DNA of 64,000 bases from Metridium senile (lineage: Eukaryota > Cnidaria > Anthozoa > Actiniaria > Metridiidae), in contig OX459101.1 in NCBI GenBank assembly GCA_949775045.1, forward strand, positions 5,814,894 through 5,878,893. The letters run 5' to 3'. The translations under genes were made by a program, and so were the position numbers. Under the pieces are notes generated by a model, which was not told the DNA's origin, made no database searches, and saw only the letters and a list, made by a program, of their open reading frames with translations. Below, in pieces: positions 53,012-62,724 of the stretch. Position 1 is the stretch's first letter; every line of letters begins with the position of its first letter.

Positions 53012-53149
53012 GGGCCGGTTGTACGTAGCCTGGATAGCGCTATCCGCGGATAAAAGTTATCCACTTCATAGGTGTTTTATAGATTTTATCCGCTGGATAG
53101 GGATTTATCCGGTGGATAGCGCTATCCAGGCTACGTACAACCGGCCCCA
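53012..53149. repeat. ggccggttgtac hairpin MITE
   Basis: Ends ggggccggttgtacgtagcc / ggctacgtacaaccggcccc with tggatagcgctatcc inside both arms; almost a perfect hairpin. Confidence 0.9.
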
Positions 53150-53154
53150 GATCA

Positions 53155-53400
53155 ATAGTCCCTTGACAGTTCCCTGCGCCATCTTGAAAGGTAGCCGGGC
53201 CTTTGCATTGAAGCGAGACGAACATTGAGCTTGCAATGATAGAGATACGTGAATAATTGTCCCGTGAGGTGTTAAATTAAAAGGTCTTTATCATTACAAG
53301 CTCAGTATTTGTCTCACTTCGATGCAAAGGCCCGGCTACGTTTCAAGATGGCGCAGGGAATTGTGAGGGGGACTATTCAAGAAAAAGACTCGGATCAGTC
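53155..53400. repeat. Inverted-repeat MITE adjoining 53012-53149
   Basis: Left arm caatagtccc.., ccctgcgccatcttgaaa, gccgggcctttgcat. Right arm atgcaaaggcccggc, tttcaagatggcgcaggg, ..ggactattc. A diverged relative lies near 8060-8130. Confidence 0.75.
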
Positions 53401-54166
53401 AGTATACTGAATGCTTATCCAAAATTATTTTTTGCCGTGCAATCGCCTTTTGCCATTCACCGTTCACTCCGTCGACCTTTTTTAAAATAAGTACAATCAA
53501 TTAAAAAGGTTTGTCGTGCTCCAAGTCCACGCGGCTGCAGCGAAAGCGATCATGGGTAGAAATTGCTTTCTTTTGGTTTAGTCGCTTGTTGCAGGCCAAT
53601 GGAGCCCGTCGACGGCAACGTTTTTGAATCGGCCATTTGCATGCATTATGCCGCCATATACTACCAAGACTAAAATGCTTTGCCTACTTTCTTTTGTGAA
53701 ATAATTAGTATAAATTGTTCTACTATTCAAAAATGGGATTATAAATTGAAAGTAAACTGATAGTAGGATGACGTCGTCATGAAACTGATGGCCTATAAAC
53801 CAGTTTCAGGTTATAACCGCTGTACTATTTGACAAAAGACTAGACGCATTTGCACACATATAGCCACTATTCAGATTAAATTCAAATATATTGTTAAGCG
53901 ATAACATTTTTTAGTGCTTTTTTTGAAATGTGTGAATATATGTGTACAATATATATACCTAGGCTTACCCTGTGCAAATGCGCCTTTTATCAAATAGTAC
54001 TAGGAGGAGAGATATCAAATTGGAGTTTTGGCTGTTTATAAAATCCAGCTACAGCCGCAGAAGTCTGGGCCGGGAATATTATCATATAAAAATTTTAGCT
54101 AGAGCAAATCTGCCATTTTGTTATGGAAAAAATATATATATATATATAATTCTGTCATTTGTTTAG

Positions 54167-54305
54167 TGGGAAAAACAAGTTCCTCAGATTCTACAGCTTT
54201 GGATGTTTTGGTGGACGTTGTTCTACCAGTGGAAATTGCATTGGTTGTGGTAATAATCATTGCAGTCATCGCTTTCGTTGTTTATAGACATTACAGACAT
54301 TCAAG
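54167..54305 (+). CDS. Gene 2 exon 9: transmembrane segment
   Basis: Acceptor tttgtttag, donor TCAAG|gtatca, 139 nt, phase 1 in, phase 2 out. It reads VGKTSSSDSTALDVL, hydrophobic VVLPVEIALVVVIIIAVIAF, VVY, stop-transfer RHYRHSR. Same phases and same VVLPV..ALVVV pattern as gene 1 exon 10592-10724, though one Glu sits near the outer edge of the helix. Confidence 0.9.
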
Positions 54306-54368
54306 GTATCATTATGATTTCTACAATCTTCTCACATCGTACAATTCGCAATTAATATAATATATATA

Positions 54369-54503
54369 CCGAATCGAAATATGGCGTCCAATTTTAATAA
54401 CTCAGTATTGTTCTTGACTGACTAGCCTCTCATACATGTGAAAATGCCATAGGCAGTCAAGAACAATAGTTATTAAAATCGGACGCCATATTTCGATTCG
54501 ATT
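54369..54503. repeat. Hairpin MITE in last intron of gene 2
   Basis: Left cgaatcgaaatatggcgtcc.., right ..ggacgccatatttcgattcg, with aattttaataact and gttcttgact also inverted inside. Confidence 0.85.
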
Positions 54504-54922
54504 AGGTGTATATATATACTAGCTTGTGATATCGATGTTTTATTTTTAAAGTGGTTTAGCCTATTAATGCTAGTCTAATTTTGGACACATTCAAAACATC
54601 ATTCGTACCTGATTAATTACGAATTTTACTCAAGATCGTGCCATTTCCTATACTAAATCACAAGAAACTGTGGTGACTTTTACAACCTGTTTTACAACAA
54701 ATTCAGTGATCATCATTGGCCGAGTCCTGTTTTTCTTTCTTTCTGCGTTGCATTCTAAATTGTACTCTACCATGTATTATGCGTACTATTTTTTCACGGA
54801 CGGCGGAAAATCACTTTATTATTTTGGACTTTATCATGTCATGCATCATATTGTCATGCTATCATACTTCTGTTAGTATTGTTCAGTTACATATATAATA
54901 CATTATATTCTGTTATTATCAG

Positions 54923-55082
54923 ATCCAATCCATCCAGGCCTAAGGCGGATAAAAACATGCAAAACGTTGATTACCCACCTCAAGCACCAACCCAACTAGA
55001 GATGAACGAGGATAGTGCCAGATCGAACATGTCTGAACGTTTAAAGGACAACAAAGGATACATGGTGGAATCCGCTGCTTAA
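54923..55082 (+). CDS. Gene 2 exon 10: cytoplasmic tail
   Basis: Acceptor gttattatcag, codon AG|A, stop TAA 55080-55082. The tail is about 53 residues: SNPSRPKADKNMQNVDYPP, QAPTQLEMNEDSARS, NMSERLKDNKGYMVESAA. It lacks the MNVDG repeats and NPxY-type motifs of gene 1. It keeps the conserved C-terminal NMSER..KG.M.ESAA block and adds Tyr in GYMVE (YMVE) and VDYPP. Confidence 0.88.
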
Positions 55083-55281
55083 CGAATGCGAACTTAAAAA
55101 TCCTTGAAACAAATAGTACTAATTAGTACTACTTAAAGCTAACCAAACAATAGAAAGCAATATAATTAGCATAAAATTGCACTAATGTAAATGATCAGCT
55201 AATTATTTCACGGGTATATGTTTCATTTTTGCACTCTTTCATCGTCAATCTTTCGTCATCGTTGGCAATGCGTCTGTCATG

Positions 55282-55722
55282 AAGGTACAGTACTACGAGC
55301 AACAAAAACGTACAACTCGTCTCGCAACATTGTTGCGTTGCAAGTTGCAACGCCATGTTGCTCGTTTTACTACCCACGAACACATTTTGTCGCGCGCAAC
55401 GAATCTCTTTGTTGCAAGTTGAGTCACGTAACCCCTAGCAGCCAATCACGAGCGCCTGAAGAGCCCGGAAGCCATTTAGAACCGAACTTGCTGCAAAACA
55501 AGTTTGCTTTGGAGTGGTAAAACTTGCAGCATCTGGAGGTTCTGTTGCAAAAAGTAGAACGCTCTTCTACTTTTTGCAACAGACTCACTCGCAGCAAAGA
55601 GATTTGTTGCGCGACAAGTTGTGTTCGTTGGTAGTAACACGAGCAACATGGCGTCGCAACTTGCAATGCAACAATGTTGCGTAACGAGTCTTACGTTTTT
55701 GTTGCTCGTATTACCGTACCTT
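55282..55722. repeat. 441-bp inverted-repeat element
   Basis: Ends aaggtacagtactacgagca / tgctcgtattaccgtacctt, with gcaacaaaaacgt, aacgccatgttgctcg and agagcgttctactttttgc-type inner pairs. Non-coding. Confidence 0.85.
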
Positions 55723-56399
55723 AAATGGCAATGCAACGAGTTTTCTTATATCTCTCAATGATGTGATTTCTTAACTTTTTAATTTGAAAGATTCGTGAAT
55801 TTCATTCTAAATCTTGGCCCCCAAAGTTTTTCTCGCTCCACTCTCCCTCTCTCCTCCTCCTTTTTCATAGACATGTACAGGAAACCCATGACAGTGATGA
55901 TTGGAGGCTGAGGAGGCTAGCTTTAGTGAATGAATTTGAATTTTGAACATACAAAGACGAAAGTTTTTTACAATGCACATTTTATGACGTTTTCATAGCA
56001 GCGATAAACACATTTTTGTTAAAATCAGTTTTTCGGCTAAATGTATTTCTGGTCAGCGGTCAGAGCTGTTATAAGTGTTTTTCAGTAAATGACCGATATA
56101 TTGTTATCTCGACCATAAAATATGATAGGCAACTGGCTTTTTATAGCTTTCTAGTTAACCCAGTTGGACCGCACCTTCATGTAGGATAAATATAATACAT
56201 GTTATAACTTGCGAACATAATGGTGCAAGTAAAACAGTTGTCATTATGATTGTCATTGCCACTGTCATCAGCGCTACCCGCAAATAGTGAACATGTAGCC
56301 ACAAAAATCGTCACAGGGCAGTACACTATTTTTCAATAAATCGCCAAAACATGGGGGGGGGGGGGGGGAAACAACCACATGTAGCACTCATGCAACCAT

Positions 56400-57201
56400 A
56401 CAACCTCGTCCCCAGGCCGCTCTCCCTTCTCGTTTTTTTTTTTCAAAATGGCGGCTTTCCAAGTGTAGACCGGTGCCGCCATTTCCATTCTCGTACCCAG
56501 ACCCTACTCATCTTTCTGGCAGATCGTTGGCTCTGGGAAACGTACCCTACAACCGGAAGCCAGAATTGTTGTGACAGCGTCAACAGAGTGCATGCGCCAT
56601 CTTTCGAATGAACGAGCACATCGACGCCAACTTAATTAATATTCATCATCTTCTGAACGAGCCTTGGCACGCTTGAATTTGCAAACTATTTATGTTTTAT
56701 GAATTGATTTTAATGGTTAAAGAAGTGCCGGCATTTGAGCGGTAAAATTTGGAATGGAACATTCCATGAACTTAAGAATTTATGAGCCTGTATAAAAGAA
56801 TGTTGACACGTGTCTTAGGCTCTCCAAAGCAGCAAACTTTCCGGCACAGTGAGTTAGGCGAATTTTAAAATAGCCGTAACTTGTTTAATTTTAACCCAAA
56901 TCGCTTGAAATCTTCACAGGCACTTAATTAAATAATAACTGAAAATGACACTGAAAGTTTTTATTAAATTGTATTAATATTTAGTTGAAAAACATCGAAG
57001 GTTTCAAATAGTGAGCTTGGGCTACCTGTGGATATGCCATTAAACGATTGCTATTGTTATAGCACTCAGCCAATCAGATCACTTGAAATTATAGGGTTTC
57101 CCAGAGCCTACGACCTTTCGTTAGAAAGCTGAGAAGGGTCTGGGTACGAAAATGCGGCATTTCGAAAAGTAATCGAGAAGGGAGAGCCTGGGGACGAGGT
57201 T
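56400..57201. repeat. 800-bp inverted-repeat element (caacctcgtcccc tips)
   Basis: Left caacctcgtccccaggc..ctctcccttctcg, right cgagaagggagagcctggggacgaggttg. Inner pairs include gtacccagaccct / agggtctgggtac and ggctctgggaaac / gtttcccagagcc. A tip fragment of the same family occurs at about 49660 and 50710 in gene 2 introns (gagggccctgggaacgag). Confidence 0.8.
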
Positions 57202-57762
57202 GCAACAGCATAGTTTCGGCAAACGTCACGCGACGCTCCCTCATCCCCGTTGTGTGACACGGTTGCGCAAACCTTGTTTCCAGGACCTTTTCCCTTCGCC
57301 TCTGCTGGAGTTTGTTTTCGGCGATTAAAATGTTACTATTATTTAAGGAGATTGTGTATGGACCGTGCTGATAAAGTAATTACTGTTTTGCTCATTATTA
57401 ATCTATAGTTTGTCATTTATTATGCACTTTTTATGTTTTCTTTTTCATGCGGCTTTTCTTTTTTTTTTCTTTTTTTTTTTTTCTTTAAATTTTAGATATT
57501 TGTCAAAATCTAATTTTGCCAGCGATCCGGTCGCTCCGTGATATGTTAGCCATATTGCGTGATCACTCGATCCAGTCACGTGAATAACGTGTTGTTTGCG
57601 CGCCCGGCTGGCTGGCGGGTTGGTTCCATGAACTGGGATTCCACGAAATTCCGACAATTTTACAACGTAAAAAAACATATGAATGCTTCCAAATCTCTTC
57701 AAGCCTAACCAGAAAAGCCTTATGTTTGCTAAGCTAGTTTATGACGCTAAAAAGCGATCGAA

Positions 57763-57988
57763 ATGCTCTTGGGTTGCAGAGTAGTTCGTGGTCCCGACTG
57801 GGACTGGAAAGAACAAGATGGCGGCGAAGGTTCGGCTGGCACCGTTGTCAATCTTCACCATTTTGCAGACGGTAGAACGCTCCCAAATAAAACAGTACTA
57901 GTTTGCTGGGATATTGGGGTTGTAGCAGACTACAGAGTGGGATTGAATGGTTGCTATGACTTACGAATTTTGGATTCTGCGTCGGCTG
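57763..57988 (+). CDS. Mind bomb-like gene exon 1: Mib_HERC2 domain
   Basis: ATG 57763 with A at -3, donor GCTG|gtaagt, 226 nt, phase 1 out. It reads [60 protein letters not shown]. The [25 protein letters not shown] start and the AxYRxGxxxxYDLRxLD end are the Mib_HERC2 domain. N-terminal placement before a ZZ finger is the arrangement of mind bomb E3 ubiquitin ligases, which bind Notch ligands (Delta/Jagged) and promote their endocytosis. HERC2 carries the domain internally, so mind bomb is the better fit. Confidence 0.85.
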
Positions 57989-59467
57989 GTAAGTGTGAAA
58001 AACAATTTGAACTTCGAGAGGTTTTGCTCGTACAGTACTAGAGTACTAGACCAAGAGCTTAGCTAGCTGTGAAGTTAAATCAAAATAACAAAACACACTT
58101 TATCTTCGTGATTTCTAAGAAAACTTTTAAAGAAATACATTTTGTGAGTTTTATTTAGGGAAACTTTTGAAGTTTGTATAATTTCTTTTACGGCGTTTGT
58201 TTTAATCAACAACTTTAAGCTACACCAAATAAAAATTAACTAATTTATACCTAAAATTTCAGTGCGATTTTTCAATTTTCGACCATTTTAAATGAACAGT
58301 TCTGTTCTAAATACTCGATAATGTTCCATCGCTATTTGCAAAGCCAAATCCTTAATTCAGAATTCATTTATAATCGCATCAATCCACCCTCAAATATTAA
58401 CCTCGATCGACATGCAAAAAAATTGAATCTTTGAAACATTTGATTTAACGATATAGATACTGATTTTAAAAGCTGCCAGAGAGTAAGAGAGTAATTATCC
58501 TCATTGTTTTTTATGTACAAAGTCATGAAGCTGTTTGGATTTGTACATTTTTGCGTAAGTTTGAAAGCTTATTTTGAGTTAATAAACATGCATTTAAGTA
58601 AATTCGTAACACGTTCCAGGTTTGGTTTTGTGTCTAGATTCTAATGTCATAATAAAGCTAAAATAAATTGTACTTTCGTCTGTAAAGAATTTTTCTGTTC
58701 AAGTTCTAATTTAATATAAATTAGTTGTTACTTCCGGGTTTTATGTTGTTTTAAAGATTTGTAAATGTCGTTAAATTATGTATAATCTCAAAGTAATACA
58801 TTAATCAAAATGATCTAGCCTTATTTTCGAAATATTTTGATTTCATGTCCAAATGGTTGTTAAAATCAAAAACAAAATATTATAAAAGATAATAAAAATA
58901 TTGTTTTTGAACTTTGATATAATTATTTCGTTTTTTAAATGCAAGAACTTACATTTTAAAAACAACACAGTGTTTATATTATATGCCTAGCAGCTTATTT
59001 ATTTATTTATTTATTTATCTTTTTTTCTATTTATCTTGTATTTATCTATTTATTTTTTATGTATTTTTATATATCTTCTTTTATTTATATTTTTATGTAT
59101 TTATTTACCGGTAATCATTTATTTACATATTTATTTATCTATGTACATTCATTTATTTATTCATTTAATATTCATTTGTTTTTATTGAATAATTGATTGA
59201 TATGATCTATAATTGATTGATTGTTTAAAATGATTGTGTGTTTACTGCGGTTTTCATCTTTCTGCAAACTCAGACATTCTAACATCTAGTTGTGAAATAC
59301 GTTTTTGGCTGCAGCAAATTACTCGGCACCTTTTATGTCTTTGATTGACGGCAGCCAAAAACGTATATTTCACAACTAACATTTGGAATGTCTGTGTTCC
59401 AGAAAGTCGAAAACCGCAGTAATTGTTTTTTTGATTGATTGATTGATTTATGTTCTTCTTATTCAAG
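57989..59467. repeat. Intron 1 of mind bomb-like gene
   Basis: AT-rich. 58993-59175 is a tttattta-type low-complexity tract. 59242-59422 is a MITE with ends ttactgcggttttc / gaaaaccgcagtaa and inner gttgtgaaatacgttttt / aaaaacgtatatttcacaac. No additional exon is seen. Confidence 0.7.
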
Positions 59468-59645
59468 GAGTACGGCACACAATTTTTAAATGTGATGGCT
59501 GCAGGCAGAATGGTATTGCTGGAATGAGATGGCATTGCTTGCAGTGTAATGACTTCGATTTGTGTCATGTCTGCTACATGAATGATTCACACAATAAGAA
59601 TCATGATTTTGAGAGATTTGATAAATCTAATGACAGAAACAATGG
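59468..59645 (+). CDS. Mind bomb-like gene exon 2: ZZ zinc finger
   Basis: Acceptor tattcaag, donor AATGG|gtgagt, 178 nt, phase 1 in, phase 2 out. It reads VRHTIFKCDGCRQNGIAG, MRWHCLQCNDFDLCHVCY, HNKNHDFERFD. CxxC..WxCxxCxDxDLCxxC..H..H..F is the ZZ-type zinc finger. After exon 1 this reproduces the Mib-ZZ start of mind bomb. The second Mib domain, ankyrin repeats and RINGs are expected downstream and are not in the window. Confidence 0.9.
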
Positions 59646-61217
59646 GTGAGTACCAAACAAAACCTGTATTTTTATAACTTGCAACTATTCTCCAATGGAG
59701 AGGTGAATATCAAGTATTATTATATGGCTATGATAGTATGCATGCTCTGATTGGCTGATTTCTGGTCTGATATTTTCCCATATCAGACCGTTACCATGAC
59801 AATGGTCCAATTTTCATATTTTTTTCAGTCTGTAAAATTAAAAACAACTTGTAAAGTATTGCAATAAATATTTTGTTAAAGTTTTACCACTTCATACCTG
59901 CAAAGTGTTTTTAGCCCGTTTAGTTTGTGTGTTTATTCATTCAATAATGAGAGATTCGGCGATAAAATATAGAAAAAAAAGCCATATAATATGAGCTGCG
60001 CTCATTCCGTACTGTCAAGACCTTGGTCTGATATTTTCCTGTACAGACCTCATGCTCAGTTAATAATCCTTTATTATTTCACACTTGACACGGTTTTCTT
60101 TGTTATTCATAGTATAGGGGTGTATCTCAGATATAAACCCCTCAATTATACCAATTCAAGGGTTATATCTAGATATAAACCCGGGTCTATATCTAGTTAT
60201 AACCCTTGCATTTATAATCAGGGCATCTGACAGGTTGCGGGGAAAATATTGAAATTTTGCTGGATTGCACAATAATTTTAATAATTTTCAGCGTATTTCT
60301 AATGAAAATTGAACTTTTATGTTCAGAAATTGTTTCTAGAATTAAGTCTTAAACAAAGTATGACCTTTTATTCCAGTATACTTCATGCTACAAGCTATAA
60401 CTGTCTGTTTTCTTTTGCTCTTTCGCCTGTAAACATTCAAGATTGACAGCCATTTTGAATGCCTCGTTTTCAAGCCTAACCTCATTTTGAAGCTAGAAAA
60501 CCAGGCTCTCTCAAATAACGCCATTTTGTTTTTACAAGCAAGGATTTTGATCAAAATAATGGGAATTTCGACAAAAAATGTGCAATTAATGACCTGAAAT
60601 TTAACAGATTGTCTGCTAAGAATAATATTTATTAAGCTAAGTGCCTGAATTATGTTATATTTTTCTCAATTGTGCGGGTTTTGACCAAAATTCGTCAATT
60701 GTGCGGGAAGTGCCCAATTGTGCGGATCCGCAACCCCGCAACTTGTCAAATGCCCTGTATAATTCATTGCAACGTTAGATTTTTGGCGAAAAAAGTCTTT
60801 GAGTACCAATGCCAGGATTCGAACCGAGAACCTCTGCATTGCTGTATCCGCGCTTTAAGCCATTATACTACTTAGTCATCTGATGGAAAGTTTAACAATA
60901 AAACGCATTTAATGTCATCAAGTGTCGTTAGCATTCAAGTTCGTTAGTATTCTTTTTGAATATAATTGAAAAGTGATTGTTTAATATTTCCTTATGGGAC
61001 TTCATTGACAATGAACACATTATTGATATATTTTTGGACTGGCTATATTTTTTGAATACGAACAGTGAAAATCATATAATGTTTTCTTTTCAGAAAACCT
61101 TAATTAATTATCACTGAAAAGTGTCGAGTCAGATCTCAGCCAAATGGTTTAGATTGTGTCAGTATTTTTTTATGAAAACTTTCAATAAACTTCAATCAAG
61201 AGAAAACTGTTGTATCC
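59646..61217. other. Downstream intron/intergenic DNA
   Basis: 59750-60060 has repeated ggtctgatattttcc segments and 60115-60215 a palindromic ggttatatctagatataaac cluster. 60780-60880 resembles a tRNA-derived sequence on the minus strand. No exon of the mind bomb-like gene is recognised. Confidence 0.5.
60785..60878 (-). repeat. tRNA-like / tRNA-derived SINE remnant
   Basis: The minus strand contains tagtataatgg (A-box-like) and, 34 bases on, ggttcgaatcc (a perfect B box). The T-arm and acceptor do not pair well, so this is more likely a pseudo-tRNA or SINE head than a functional tRNA. Confidence 0.35.
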
Positions 61218-61226
61218 TATAGTGAC

Positions 61227-62715
61227 TAGCCTGCGTAGCAAGCGTTTCTTTTGGGGGGAACGGGAGAAAGTTGGTTTTTGGTTGTTTTGGGATAGCTGTG
61301 TTACAGATATGGCCGCGCGAAACCTAAGACGAGTACAAAACATCAAGTTAGGGGGAGGGGGAGAGGAGGGAAGGAAACGCTTGCAAACAAACCCCTGGAT
61401 TCTGAAAAACTGTGTTCGCCCACGAACGCACCAATCAAAATGCCGGGTTTCGGTACTTATGACAGCAGATTGACAGTGAGTCTTCTTAGAGAGCATAACA
61501 TGAATATTAATATCATGTTCGTTCAATAACACTAGATAAATGGCGTCGCCTTTGTTTAGTGAAATCAATTTTGAAGAAGTTTTAACAGACATTATATCAC
61601 AATTTAGAATAGTTCTCAAGCCAGAACAGAAAGAAGTATTGAAACAACTTGTTTTCGGGGGAGATCTGTTCGCCGTCCTGTCAACAGACGATAGAGCTTG
61701 ATCTTTCAAATCTTTAATAGTACTCGTGCTGGAAAAACTTAGCAAAGAAAAGTGCTGCGTTTTAATAAAAGAGGCAGATCACTTTGGAATCAAGGCTCAA
61801 TCGAAAGCAGAAAGTGAGATAAGCGAGGAAGGACTTGCAGCGGTTCTGCTTCTATTTGGTTCGGCCGTGGGAATTTTGAGCGATAACTTTCTAAAGCTTT
61901 CGCCGTTCCTTGAAAGCCGTGATTCCATACGAATCACACACCATAGAAACAAACTCAATGAACTATAGCTATTCTTTGTAAATACTATCAACTGTTTGCT
62001 AAAGATCAGAATGTTATCTACAATTTGCGTTTGGATTCAAGTCTTTCTATCTTTAACGGCTATATATAAGCAGTGATTGTGGACGAATCACACACAATGA
62101 ACTATAGAATACAATGGAATATAGAAACAAACTCAATGAACTACCTGTTTATTAGCTATTCTTTGTAAATACTATTCTATTTGGTTCAGCCGAGGGAGTT
62201 TTGAGCGATAACTTTCTATCTTGTCTTAAGACGGCGAAAGCTTTCGCTGTTCCTTGCCGTGATTATGGACGAATCACACACTATAGAAACAAACTCAATG
62301 AACTATCTGTTTATTATTTAGCTATTCTTTGTATTAAATACTATCAACTGTTTATTAAAGATGAGAATGTCATCTACAATTTGCATTGGATTCAAAATTT
62401 TCTATTTTTAACGGCTATAAATAAGAGTATCCGATATCTGTTTGCTTTTTAAAACTGTTGATAGACGAGTGCCGAGCAAACGAGACAGCGGCGCCCAGCT
62501 GTGAAAGGTCATAGGGGCGTTTTTCAGAATCCCGGGGTTTGTTTGCAAGCGTTTCCTCAGCTCTTCTCCCCTCCCCCTCCCCCTCCCCCACCCTCTTTTT
62601 TTTTTGTACTCGTATTAGGTTTCGCGCGGCCATATAGGTAACACAGCTATCCCAAAACAACCAAAAAAGCAACTTCTCCCGTTCCCCCCAAAAGAAACGC
62701 TTGCTACGCAGGCTA
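61227..62715. mobile_element. 1.5-kb TIR element with 9-bp TATAGTGAC duplication and RecQ-like fragment
   Basis: tatagtgac at 61218-61226 and 62716-62724. Terminal inverted repeats of about 210 bp start tagcctgcgtagcaagcg, with cgcttgctacgcaggcta on the right. They include ccgcgcgaaacctaagacg and g/c-rich inner segments. Long TIRs plus 9-bp duplication fit Mutator-like (MULE) transposition. The interior carries a helicase start (61541-61702) and two imperfect direct repeats of a cactatagaaacaaactcaa block (61930-62300). Confidence 0.85.
61541..61702 (+). pseudogene. RecQ-like helicase N-terminal fragment captured in TIR element
   Basis: From ATG 61541: MASPLFSEINFEEVLTDI, FRIVLKPEQKEVLKQLVFGG, DLFAVLSTDDRA, stop. 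LKPEQKEVLxxLxxGxDxxAVLPTGxGKS is the Q motif and Walker A of RecQ-type helicases. The fragment ends where the PTGxGKS should be (STDDR), so it is non-functional. Confidence 0.55.
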
Positions 62716-62724
62716 TATAGTGAC

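Larger units (their letters stand above)
20249..55082 (+). other. Gene 2 locus: YWTD/EGF/HYR type I receptor, 10 coding exons
   Basis: A complete coding model from ATG 20249 to TAA 55082. Ten exons (52+406+389+111+249+249+249+159+139+160 = 2163 nt) join in phase to 720 codons plus stop. Domains: signal peptide, LDL-receptor-type YWTD beta-propeller, EGF-like, HYR x3, GCC2/GCC3 Cys-rich, TM, short tail. The C-terminal half is paralogous to gene 1, while the N-terminal half is replaced by an LRP-like module. The first intron (20301-43695, 23.4 kb) holds most mobile elements of the window. The link from the signal-peptide exon to the rest rests on matching phase and the absence of another candidate, so it is the weakest join; RNA evidence would settle it. 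Confidence 0.75.
55083..57762. other. Intergenic region between gene 2 and the mind bomb-like gene
   Basis: Contains the inverted-repeat elements at 55282-55722 and 56400-57201, a G homopolymer (56353-56368) and T-rich DNA at 57460-57490. The promoter of the mind bomb-like gene should lie in the last few hundred bases, but I see no decisive element. Confidence 0.5.

Noticed and set aside
60785..60878. Functional tRNA gene on the minus strand
   Set aside because: The B box is perfect but the T-arm and acceptor stem pair poorly and no clean anticodon arm is seen. Kept only as a tRNA-derived remnant.
61726..62452. ORFs inside the 9-bp-duplication element after the RecQ-like fragment
   Set aside because: They contain imperfect internal duplications (cactatagaaacaaactcaa) and no helicase motifs, so they are likely element filler.
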